A stretch of 6,569 nucleotides of DNA. It comes from an uncultured Clostridia bacterium (GTDB lineage: Bacteria; Bacillota_A; Clostridia; Christensenellales; Aristaeellaceae). Each line of letters opens with the position of its first letter. The stretch's first letter is position 1. Positions 1 through 5,615 of this stretch are shown here, in pieces. Made by a program: the position numbers and the translations under genes. The stretch spans positions 1 through 6,569 of the forward strand of contig CAMBWJ010000110.1 of NCBI GenBank assembly GCA_945871545.1. Direction: 5' to 3'. Under the pieces are notes generated by a model. The model did no database searches. It was not told the DNA's origin and saw nothing but the letters and a program-made list of their open reading frames with translations.

Positions 1-248
1 CGCATCTCGTCGCCGTAGACCTTGGGCACCGCGACCCGCTTGCCATCCTTCCAGGCGCGCTCGACGATCTCCCAGGTGCGCACCTCCTGATTGTAGGGCA
101 GGTAGGCGTAGATGGCCCGGGCCTGCCTGTATTCCTCCGTCTCGTACAGCTTTTCCGCCAGATTGCGGCTGTAGGCGGCGATCTCCGCGTCCGCCATCGC
201 GCGCTTCTTCTGGCCGATCTCCCTGCGGAGCGCCTTCTTATCCAGCAT
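1..248 (-). CDS. 5-formyltetrahydrofolate cyclo-ligase (5,10-methenyl-THF synthetase), N-terminal part
   Basis: Partial gene: the first 82 codons are present and the rest lies beyond the left edge. The family converts 5-formyl-THF to 5,10-methenyl-THF with ATP in the cytoplasm, returning a stalled folate to the C1 pool (bacterial names ygfA/fau, yqgN). The N-terminus is lysine/arginine-rich (LDKKALRREIGQKKRAM), as in family members where these basic residues contact ATP. The segment at residues 45-58, AIYAYLPYNQEVRT, matches the conserved Y-x-P-x3-E-x-x-T block that includes the folate-contacting Glu (here E55). GKRVAVPKVYGDEM (69-82) matches the GK-x-v-x-vP strand that follows. The ATG at 248-246 is preceded by AAGGTGA about 6 nt upstream. 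It runs in the same direction as acsB but is separated from it by two terminator-like hairpins, so it is probably not simply part of that operon. A link to the methyl branch of the Wood-Ljungdahl pathway is inferred from position. Confidence 0.85.
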   Translation of the reverse strand, partial: MLDKKALRREIGQKKRAMADAEIAAYSRNLAEKLYETEEYRQARAIYAYLPYNQEVRTWEIVERAWKDGKRVAVPKVYGDEM

Positions 249-261
249 AGTATCACCTTAC

Positions 262-289
262 AAAAAAGGGAGAGGAACGCGCCTCTCCC
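262..289 (-). terminator. Intrinsic terminator just upstream of the cyclo-ligase start
   Basis: Read on the minus strand, GGGAGAGG (289-282) and CCTCTCCC (275-268) form a perfect 8-bp GC-rich stem with a 6-nt loop, followed at once by six T residues (267-262). This is a textbook rho-independent terminator for transcripts coming from acsB. It is the second of two in tandem. It ends only 13 nt before the ATG of the next same-strand gene, so it could also act as an attenuator of that gene. Confidence 0.85.
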
Positions 290-322
290 GGAATCGGAGT
301 CCGGTACAATTGCGACCGGATG

Positions 323-354
323 AAAATTGTGAAGGGGGATGCTTCCCCCTTCAC
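323..354 (-). terminator. Intrinsic terminator of the cooS-cooC-acsB operon
   Basis: On the minus strand GTGAAGGGGG (354-345) pairs perfectly with CCCCCTTCAC (338-329) across a 6-nt loop. The tail is AATTTT (328-323), with four consecutive T residues. The hairpin begins 10 nt after the acsB stop codon, the usual place for the operon terminator. The short U-tract may let some transcripts through to the second hairpin at 262-289. Confidence 0.8.
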
Positions 355-364
355 AGAAGTGCAA

Positions 365-2494
365 TTACATCAGCGGCTCCATGCCGAGCACCGGATGACC
401 CTTCTCGGTCAGGAAGGCGTAGAGCTCTTCCATATCCTCGGTGATGGTCTCATCGGCGATCATGTCGGTGAAGTTGTCGATGCCATAGAGCTCCTTGGCG
501 GTCTCGTTCAGGTTGTCGGCGACCTGATCCTTCAGCGCCTTCGGCAGCCAGACGATGCGGCCCGGGCCGCCCTCAGCCTTCATGAACTTCTTGGAGGAGA
601 TGAAGTGCTTGCCGTGGCCCATGAAGCCGGGGGTCTGCACGCCGCCGCCGGTCATGGAGGCCATCTCGGAGAAGCTCATGCCCAGAGGCGTCATGCCGGC
701 ATGCTCGCGGTTGACGATGACCACGCCGTTGGACAGGGGCTCGATGCCGCAGATGCACTCGAAGCAGCCGCAGGAGGTCATCGGGTCCTCCATGATGGAG
801 TACAGGGTGACGTGCTCCAGCGCGCCGTGAGAGTACTGGTTCACGGCCTCGTCCACGTCCTCGTAGCGGCCGACAACCTCGTCGATCGGGCGGGACTTGG
901 GAACGATCTGGCAGGGACCCTGGGGATCCAGCTCGTTGGTCGCCTTGGCGTCCAGCCAGGAGACCGCGCCGCACAGGCCCAGACGCTCGGGGGTGACGAT
1001 GCACACGTGAGACGGGGAGAAGGCCTGGCACAGGATGCAGGTGTAGAACACGTCGACGGACTCGTCGGTGAGGGTCTTGAGGCGCTCGTCGCGCTTGTCG
1101 AAGACGTGGTTGCCCATCTCGCGCATCTCCTTGACCTTCTCGGGATCGGTGTAGATGCGAACCTGGCACTTGTCGACAACTGCGTCGAAGTCGCTCTTGA
1201 TCTTGGCGTAGAGCACCTCGCCGATGTGGCGGGCACGGAAGCCAGCCTCATAGGCGGCGTCGCTGACGCGGATGCGGATCATGTCGCGCTGACCGGTGTG
1301 CATTACGCCCTCGATGCAGTTCAGCCAGGAGTGGAACTTACGCTCCATGACGCCCTCGAAGTCGGTCTGCATGTTCTTGCCGGCGACGTCCACGATGTAG
1401 GCGATCGGAATCTTGGAGCCGAACTCGAATGCGTCGAAGTCGGGGCCTTCCACGGTAATCTTGTGATCTTCGATCTCGTGGGCGTCCTTGGTCTGCACCA
1501 GCTCGATGCAGTCCACGCGAGAGCCGTCCATTTCGATCTGCATGGCCTTGCGGCGGATGATTTCGCCCTCGAATGCGGAGGAGAAGGCCACGGGGATGTC
1601 GATGTTGGTGACCTTGATCTTGATGCCGCGGGCCTCAAGGGAGGTCTCGATCCAATCCTGGGTGTTGGTGTTGATAATCAGGGACTTCGGAACGGCCCAC
1701 ATGTCCTCGGTATCGTTGGTGATGACCGGGAAGCCCAGCTTGATGGCGCCGGCGCCGCAGGCGACGGTGATGTCATTGACCGGAGCGTAGGCGTTGACGA
1801 AGGCGTTGATGCGGTCGAAGGTGTAGCGATGGAAGGCGTCCGCGTCGCCGGGCTCGGTGGCGCCGAAGATCATCGTTGCACGGGTGACCAGGGAGATGAC
1901 GTGGCCGACGGACCAGATGTCGTTGCCGACGGGAACCACGCGCACCGGGAAGCCGGTGGCCATGCCAGCCGCGTGAATCTGATCGATCACGCCGCCGATC
2001 ATGAATACGAAGATACCGCGGGACTGATAGCCCTTGACCAGCTCAACGGCTTCCTCCTGGGAGGGTGCGGGGCCGATGATGACCACGAAGCCGGGGATGT
2101 CCTTGGTGACCAGCGGAACGCCCAGCTCGCGCACCTCAGCGTCGGAGAAGTGGCCGTGGTACTGGGTTCCCTCGTAGGGAGCGGGATTGCGAGCGTACTT
2201 GCAGGCCTCGATGACCTCAGCGCAGCAAGCGGTGGCAACGCCGGAGTCGAAGATGGACTTGGTGCGATACTCGCGGCCCATCATGGCGCGCAGCTGCGCC
2301 AGAGCTTCCTTCAGCTCGCCCAGGGTGGTGACCTTCTTGCCCAGGTAGGCATAGATGCAAGCGAGGAAATACGCGGTGTCGGGCATCGTCATGGGGGCGC
2401 TCTCGCCCAGCTCAGCAATTACCTGATTCAGCTCCGATTCAGCCTTGAAATACATCTCATCGGAACCGCGGAATACTCTGTCAAACAGACCCAT
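365..2494 (-). CDS. acsB: Acetyl-CoA synthase, alpha subunit of CODH/ACS (CO-methylating)
   Basis: Cytoplasmic enzyme of the Wood-Ljungdahl pathway that assembles acetyl-CoA from CO (channelled from CooS), a methyl group from the corrinoid iron-sulfur protein, and CoA. The 709 residues compare with 729 in Moorella thermoacetica, and the whole three-domain chain is present. The N-terminal CODH-contacting domain covers about residues 1-300, so this is the bacterial long form rather than the shorter archaeal CdhC. The A-cluster ligands are visible: C486, C489, C498 and C508 for the [4Fe-4S] cluster, within YTCILCQAFSPSHVCIV and GLCGAVSWLDAK, and C575-G-C577 for the two nickel sites. All sit exactly 20 residues before their Moorella counterparts (506/509/518/528 and 595/597). 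The C-terminal block GGGVQTPGFMGHGKHF is also conserved. Two further cysteines, C580 and C582, follow the CGC motif. The ATG at 2494-2492 has AAAGGAATGAG upstream, and an in-frame ATG 21 nt earlier is cut off by TAG. Last gene of the operon, 24 bp after cooC; stop TAA. Confidence 0.97.
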   Translation of the reverse strand: MGLFDRVFRGSDEMYFKAESELNQVIAELGESAPMTMPDTAYFLACIYAYLGKKVTTLGELKEALAQLRAMMGREYRTKSIFDSGVATACCAEVIEACKYARNPAPYEGTQYHGHFSDAEVRELGVPLVTKDIPGFVVIIGPAPSQEEAVELVKGYQSRGIFVFMIGGVIDQIHAAGMATGFPVRVVPVGNDIWSVGHVISLVTRATMIFGATEPGDADAFHRYTFDRINAFVNAYAPVNDITVACGAGAIKLGFPVITNDTEDMWAVPKSLIINTNTQDWIETSLEARGIKIKVTNIDIPVAFSSAFEGEIIRRKAMQIEMDGSRVDCIELVQTKDAHEIEDHKITVEGPDFDAFEFGSKIPIAYIVDVAGKNMQTDFEGVMERKFHSWLNCIEGVMHTGQRDMIRIRVSDAAYEAGFRARHIGEVLYAKIKSDFDAVVDKCQVRIYTDPEKVKEMREMGNHVFDKRDERLKTLTDESVDVFYTCILCQAFSPSHVCIVTPERLGLCGAVSWLDAKATNELDPQGPCQIVPKSRPIDEVVGRYEDVDEAVNQYSHGALEHVTLYSIMEDPMTSCGCFECICGIEPLSNGVVIVNREHAGMTPLGMSFSEMASMTGGGVQTPGFMGHGKHFISSKKFMKAEGGPGRIVWLPKALKDQVADNLNETAKELYGIDNFTDMIADETITEDMEELYAFLTEKGHPVLGMEPLM

Positions 2495-2518
2495 CTATGT
2501 TCTCATTCCTTTCATGTA

Positions 2519-3289
2519 TCATTTCTTCTCGTTGTCGATGCGATCCTTGATCGCCCGAATTTCTTCAACGGCCTTCGCGCTCACATCGAAGGGGGAGATG
2601 CCGCGGCGGTCCGCGTCGATCACCTCTGCGTTGTAGTGAATCATGCCCAGCAGCGCGTCCTCGGGGATGCGGCTGCGGAGGAAGGCCTCGTCGTCCTCGT
2701 CGCGAACCTTGTTGGCCACCACGCGCACGCGGGTGATGCCCAGGTCGGCGGCCAGCTGCTTGACCTTTTCATAGGTCTGGATGCTGCGCGCGCCCGGCTC
2801 AATCACGACGATGAACTGATCCATCATGCTCGCGGTGCCGCGGCCCAGGTGCTCCAGGCCAGCCTCCATGTCCATGATGACCACATCGTCCTTGCGGAAG
2901 ATGAGGCTGGACAGGATGGCCTTGAGCATCACGTGCTCGGGGCACACACAGCCGGAACCGCCGGTTTCGACCGTGCCCATCACCAGCAGCTTTACGCCGT
3001 TGATCTCCTTGGCGTAGGCGTCCGGGATGTCGCTCACCTGAGGGTTGAGCTTGAAGAACTTGTTCAGGCTGTTTGCACCCGTGCGCTCCTCAACCAGCTT
3101 GCGCATCTTGGAGATCGGAACGATGGAGTTGACCTCCTCCTCCGAAAAGCCCAGCGCGAGGCCGAGGTTGGCGTCCGGATCGACGTCCGCCGCCAGCACG
3201 GTGCGTCCTTCGCTTGCGTACAGTCGAGCGAGGGTGGAGGCAAATGTGGTCTTGCCCACGCCGCCCTTGCCTGTAATCGCAACTTTCAT
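2519..3289 (-). CDS. cooC: CODH nickel-insertion accessory ATPase (CooC/AcsF family)
   Basis: A 256-residue MinD/SIMIBI-class ATPase that helps load nickel into the C-cluster of CO dehydrogenase; the related AcsF acts on acetyl-CoA synthase. The deviant Walker A motif is at residues 7-15 (GKGGVGKTT, signature lysine K8). Switch I is DVDPDANLG (35-43), Walker B/switch II is VVIMDMEAGLEHLGRG (136-151), and NK at 193-194 sits at the usual base-recognition position. The CxC motif that binds the metal at the dimer interface in CooC proteins is present as C114-V-C116 in GSGCVCPEH. Length and motif spacing match the family, with nothing truncated. The ATG is preceded by GAAAGGA about 10 nt upstream. 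It sits between the two nickel enzymes it would serve, which leaves open whether it matures CooS, AcsB or both. Stop TGA. Confidence 0.95.
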   Translation of the reverse strand: MKVAITGKGGVGKTTFASTLARLYASEGRTVLAADVDPDANLGLALGFSEEEVNSIVPISKMRKLVEERTGANSLNKFFKLNPQVSDIPDAYAKEINGVKLLVMGTVETGGSGCVCPEHVMLKAILSSLIFRKDDVVIMDMEAGLEHLGRGTASMMDQFIVVIEPGARSIQTYEKVKQLAADLGITRVRVVANKVRDEDDEAFLRSRIPEDALLGMIHYNAEVIDADRRGISPFDVSAKAVEEIRAIKDRIDNEKK

Positions 3290-3322
3290 AGTGCAAAGAT
3301 CCTTTCAGCTTTGATTCGGGGA

Positions 3323-5218
3323 TCAGATGCCCAGCGCGGCGCGCTTGGCTTCGATCGTTTCGATCATGCGATCGCCCAGCTTCTCGATGTCCAGCTCGAC
3401 GACGAACTTCGCGCCGACCCAGTCCTCGACCTCGCCCTGCAGGAGGTTGACAACCTCGGAGCCGCCCTTGGTGTAGGGATCGACGCCCAGGAAGGTCTCG
3501 ATGCCGGTGGCGACAACGTAGTTGCCGATGGAGACAGCCTTCTCAGACATGTACTCCGGCGCGCAGCCGACGACCGGAACCTGAGGAATATCGACGCCCC
3601 AGTCCTTGGCGATGTCAGCGGCGAGAATCATCATACGGGAAATATCAACACAGGAGCCCATGTGCAGGATCGGCGGGATGTCGACCAGCTCGCACACGCG
3701 CTTGAGGCCCTCGCCGCACAGCTCCTTGGCTTCCTTGCTCAGCAGACCTGCCTTGGCGGCGGCCTGGGCGGAGCAGCCGGAGACGATGACGATGATGTCG
3801 TTGGCGATGAGCTTCTTCATCAGCTCGATGTGGGCGGTGTCGGGGCGAACCTTCGGGTTGTTGCAGCCGACCATGGCGACCGCGCCGCGCAGCACGCCGG
3901 ACTTGACGCACTCGATCAGCGGCTTGGTGGTGCCGGTCTCGTCCACGTGGGAGTTGGTGACGCCGTCCAGGCACTTCTTGATGGCTTCGACGGAGTAGCC
4001 GACGGTGGCGTTGGTCTTGAGCTGCGGGATGTTCACAAGCTCCGGCTTGCGGTTCTTGAAGTTGCGGACGGCCATCTCCACGATCTTCTTCGCGTTCTCG
4101 CCGGCGGTGTCCTCATGGAACTCGATGAAATCGGAGTCGGGCATGCGGGCGATGGGGGAGGTGGTCACGAACTTGGTGTGGAAGCACTTGGACAGCGGGC
4201 CAAGGGCGGGGAAGATGCACTGCACGTCCACGACGATGGCTTCGCAGGCGCCGGTCAGAACCACGTTCTCCTGGGAGAGGAAGTTGCCGGCCATGGGGAT
4301 GCCGTGACGCATGGCGACCTCGTTGGAGGTGCAGCAGACGCCGGCGATGTTGATGCCCTTCGCGCCCATCTCCTTGGCCAGAGCGACCATCTCGGGATCC
4401 TGGGCGTAGAACACGATCATTTCAGACAGCGACGGGTCGTGGCCGTGGACGATGATGTTGACCATGTCCTCTTCCATGACGCCGATGTTGGCGGTGGTGT
4501 CCACCGGCTTCGGAGTGCCGAACAGCACGTCGGAGAACTCGGTGCCCATCATGGATCCGCCCCAGCCGTCGGACAGGCCGGCGCGCAGGGACTGGCGGAC
4601 CAGTGCCTCAGGCAGGGAGGAGCAGCCCATGTGGGTCATGTGCAGGGACTGGGAGACCTCGCGGTCGATGGCGCGGGGCTCGATGCCCTCGTTTGCCCAG
4701 ACCTGCTGACGGGCTTCAGGCGCGCGCTTCAGGAAGCGCTGGGTGCCGAAGGGCTTGCCGTACTCCATCAGGCCGGTCTCGGCGACCTCGTGGGCGACGT
4801 CGTAGATGTCGCGGCCCTCGGTCTCGATGCCCCATTCCTTGGCGATGCGGCAGAGCTTCTCGGGATCCTTCACCTGATAGTTGCCGCCCTCCTTGGAGGC
4901 GTACAGGGTGTGGCAGATGCTGCGGCCATGGTCGGAGTGGGTGGCGGCGCCGCCGGCGGTGAAGCGCAGGTAGTTGCGGGCGACGATGCCGTTGGCGTCG
5001 CAGCCGCAGATGCCGCGGGGGGACTTCGGAGTGATGCGGCAGGGGCCCATCGTACAGATGCGGCAGCAGATGCCCTCCTCGCCGAACTTGCAGTGAGGAG
5101 TCTGGTTCTTCACGCGCTGCTGCCAAGTGTCAGCTCCAACCTTCTTCGCCGTTTCCAGCAAAGCGTCGGTTGCCGCTTCCATCTGCTCAATCGTGATAAA
5201 GGTCTTATTCATTTCCAT
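3323..5218 (-). CDS. cooS: Anaerobic carbon monoxide dehydrogenase, Ni-Fe-S catalytic subunit
   Basis: A 631-residue cytoplasmic homodimeric enzyme (also called acsA) that interconverts CO and CO2 and supplies CO to AcsB. Cluster ligands can be placed against Carboxydothermus CooS-II (about 636 residues). C43 and C51 match the intersubunit D-cluster; C52, C55, C60 and C71 match the B-cluster. H260 (VHGHDP), C295 or C296 (GVCCTSNE), C334 (DVQCIFP), C452 (GCNNPK), C482 (SGCSAQAAAK) and C523 (HMGSCVDISR) match the C-cluster. K560 (APEYMSEKAVSIG) matches the catalytic lysine. The histidine ladder for protons is H94, H97, S100, H103, so one histidine is replaced by serine. The reading frame stays open upstream to 5317, but GGGAGG at 5230-5235 and homology (MEMNKTFITIEQM) fix the start at the ATG at 5218. 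A second ATG at 5212 is possible but lies further from the RBS. First gene of the operon, behind a roughly 150-nt leader. Confidence 0.97.
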   Translation of the reverse strand: MEMNKTFITIEQMEAATDALLETAKKVGADTWQQRVKNQTPHCKFGEEGICCRICTMGPCRITPKSPRGICGCDANGIVARNYLRFTAGGAATHSDHGRSICHTLYASKEGGNYQVKDPEKLCRIAKEWGIETEGRDIYDVAHEVAETGLMEYGKPFGTQRFLKRAPEARQQVWANEGIEPRAIDREVSQSLHMTHMGCSSLPEALVRQSLRAGLSDGWGGSMMGTEFSDVLFGTPKPVDTTANIGVMEEDMVNIIVHGHDPSLSEMIVFYAQDPEMVALAKEMGAKGINIAGVCCTSNEVAMRHGIPMAGNFLSQENVVLTGACEAIVVDVQCIFPALGPLSKCFHTKFVTTSPIARMPDSDFIEFHEDTAGENAKKIVEMAVRNFKNRKPELVNIPQLKTNATVGYSVEAIKKCLDGVTNSHVDETGTTKPLIECVKSGVLRGAVAMVGCNNPKVRPDTAHIELMKKLIANDIIVIVSGCSAQAAAKAGLLSKEAKELCGEGLKRVCELVDIPPILHMGSCVDISRMMILAADIAKDWGVDIPQVPVVGCAPEYMSEKAVSIGNYVVATGIETFLGVDPYTKGGSEVVNLLQGEVEDWVGAKFVVELDIEKLGDRMIETIEAKRAALGI

Positions 5219-5229
5219 CAGAGCTTCTT

Positions 5230-5235
5230 CCTCCC
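5230..5235 (-). promoter_or_regulatory. Ribosome binding site that sets the cooS start
   Basis: GGGAGG on the minus strand ends 11 nt before the ATG at 5218 and 17 nt before the in-frame ATG at 5212. No comparable site precedes the longer in-frame extension that begins near 5317, so the shorter protein is chosen. A weak 5-bp hairpin (ATTTG/CAAAT, 5243-5258) lies just upstream. Confidence 0.8.
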
Positions 5236-5270
5236 AAAGATTATTTGGTGAAACAAATGCCAGCCGTGTA

Positions 5271-5362
5271 TCGCTTCGGAGCGAAAGCATGGCCCTTGCG
5301 GAGCTACCCTTCCGCAACGATGCTTCCGAACCACTCGGGTTCTGACACGGCGCAAAAACCCG
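5271..5362 (-). other. Structured 5' leader of the cooS operon
   Basis: The predicted untranslated leader (about 5371 to 5219) folds well on paper in the transcribed direction. Hairpin 1 pairs CGGGTT (5362-5357) with AACCCG (5341-5336) around a 15-nt loop. Hairpin 2 is a three-part stem. Its base is TTCGG (5330-5326) with CCGAA (5279-5275), its middle AAGCAT (5325-5320) with ATGCTT (5290-5285), and its top TTGCGGA (5317-5311) with TCCGCAA (5302-5296) around an 8-nt loop. A local hairpin TCGCT/AGCGA (5284-5271) competes with the base of hairpin 2. No run of T follows, so it is not an intrinsic terminator. I do not recognise it as a known riboswitch class. The pairing is seen in the sequence; a regulatory role is inference. 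Confidence 0.45.
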
Positions 5363-5377
5363 ATCATGGATACTATT

Positions 5378-5406
5378 ATTTTATCAAATGTAAACAACAA
5401 AGTCAA
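5378..5406 (-). promoter_or_regulatory. Sigma-A-type promoter of the cooS-cooC-acsB operon
   Basis: On the minus strand the -35 box TTGACT (5406-5401) and the -10 box TAAAAT (5383-5378) each match consensus at 5 of 6 positions and are separated by exactly 17 bp. Transcription should begin near 5371, giving a leader of about 150 nt before the cooS ATG. The spacing and box quality make this the best minus-strand candidate in the divergent region. Confidence 0.75.
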
Positions 5407-5446
5407 TGCCATAAACCACCGGGGGGCTTATTTAACAACAGAATTT

Positions 5447-5464
5447 GCAGGAAAGATTTCACAA
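5447..5464. promoter_or_regulatory. Possible Rex-like operator (asymmetric)
   Basis: The minus strand reads TTGTGAAATCTTTCCTGC. The left half is a perfect TTGTGAA Rex half-site. The right half agrees with TTCACAA only in its first three bases, so 10 of 14 conserved positions match. Rex is the NADH/NAD+-sensing repressor common in Clostridia. The site lies 41 bp upstream of the cooS -35 box and about 90 bp upstream of the cooF -35 box. With one poor half it may be chance. Confidence 0.2.
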
Positions 5465-5482
5465 TTCCAACATATTTCTTCG

Positions 5483-5514
5483 CGGAAAACGCTTTCCGTG
5501 CGCCGGGCACGTGC
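5483..5514. other. Inverted repeats in the divergent spacer
   Basis: A 6-bp inverted repeat CGGAAA/TTTCCG (5483-5498, 4-nt loop) is followed by the perfect 8-bp palindrome GCACGTGC (5507-5514). Both lie between the two divergent promoters and outside any supported gene. They may be binding sites for a regulator or remnants of structure. No T-run follows in either direction, so they are not terminators. Confidence 0.3.
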
Positions 5515-5542
5515 TCAAATTGATTTTTTGCGACATTTTTCA

Positions 5543-5557
5543 TAAATGATGCATTTA
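5543..5557. promoter_or_regulatory. Inverted repeat overlapping the cooF -35 box
   Basis: TAAATG (5543-5548), a 3-bp centre and CATTTA (5552-5557) form a perfect 6-bp-arm inverted repeat whose right arm covers the first four bases of the -35 hexamer. A protein bound here would touch the promoter directly. No regulator family can be named from the motif; it does not fit the CooA pattern TGTCG-N6-CGACA. Confidence 0.3.
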
Positions 5558-5582
5558 CATTTCGCGCCCGGGCGTGTATAAT
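5554..5582 (+). promoter_or_regulatory. Sigma-A-type promoter of the cooF-like gene
   Basis: The -35 box TTTACA (5554-5559, 5 of 6 consensus) and the perfect -10 box TATAAT (5577-5582) are separated by 17 bp. Transcription should begin near 5589, leaving a short leader of about 27 nt. AT-rich sequence upstream (5520-5550) could serve as an UP element. Confidence 0.85.
5565..5574. promoter_or_regulatory. GC-rich palindrome inside the cooF promoter spacer
   Basis: CGCCCGGGCG is a perfect 10-bp palindrome that sits wholly between the -35 and -10 boxes, 5 bp after the former and 2 bp before the latter. It is sharply GC-rich against an AT-rich surround. An operator is the natural reading, but no known regulator is assigned. 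Confidence 0.35.
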
Positions 5583-5603
5583 AACAGCAGAGCATAGAAT
5601 TGC

Positions 5604-5608
5604 GGAGG
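5604..5608 (+). promoter_or_regulatory. Ribosome binding site of the cooF-like gene
   Basis: GGAGG lies 7 nt before the ATG at 5616, ideal spacing. An earlier ATG at 5611 is only 2 nt from the site and reads ATG-AAA-TGA, so it cannot start the protein. Its stop overlaps the true start codon. Confidence 0.85.
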
Positions 5609-5615
5609 TTATGAA

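Noticed and set aside
249..364. Possible tetrahydrofolate riboswitch before the cyclo-ligase
   Set aside because: The hairpins are accounted for as terminators, and I cannot match the conserved core of the THF riboswitch to this stretch.
320..5251. A 1643-codon open frame on the plus strand covering the entire cooS-cooC-acsB operon
   Set aside because: It is the codon-aligned antisense of three genes with full sets of catalytic residues. Its product is a low-complexity His/Asp/Gly/Leu/Val-rich string with no recognisable domain, and it begins without a ribosome binding site inside a terminator region. Codon bias explains it.
5219..5317. N-terminal extension of CooS by 33 residues from a TTG at 5317
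   Set aside because: The extension reads through the leader hairpins and has no RBS before it, while GGGAGG sits correctly before the ATG at 5218, where family similarity begins.
5245..5523. A 92-codon plus-strand frame in the divergent spacer
   Set aside because: There is no RBS and no plausible promoter ahead of it, its composition is that of non-coding DNA, and it overlaps the operon leader and promoter.
5531..5535. CGACA resembling half of a CooA (CO-sensing activator) site
   Set aside because: The partner half TGTCG is missing at the required 6-bp spacing (TTGAT is found), and CooA is not expected in a Clostridia-like organism.
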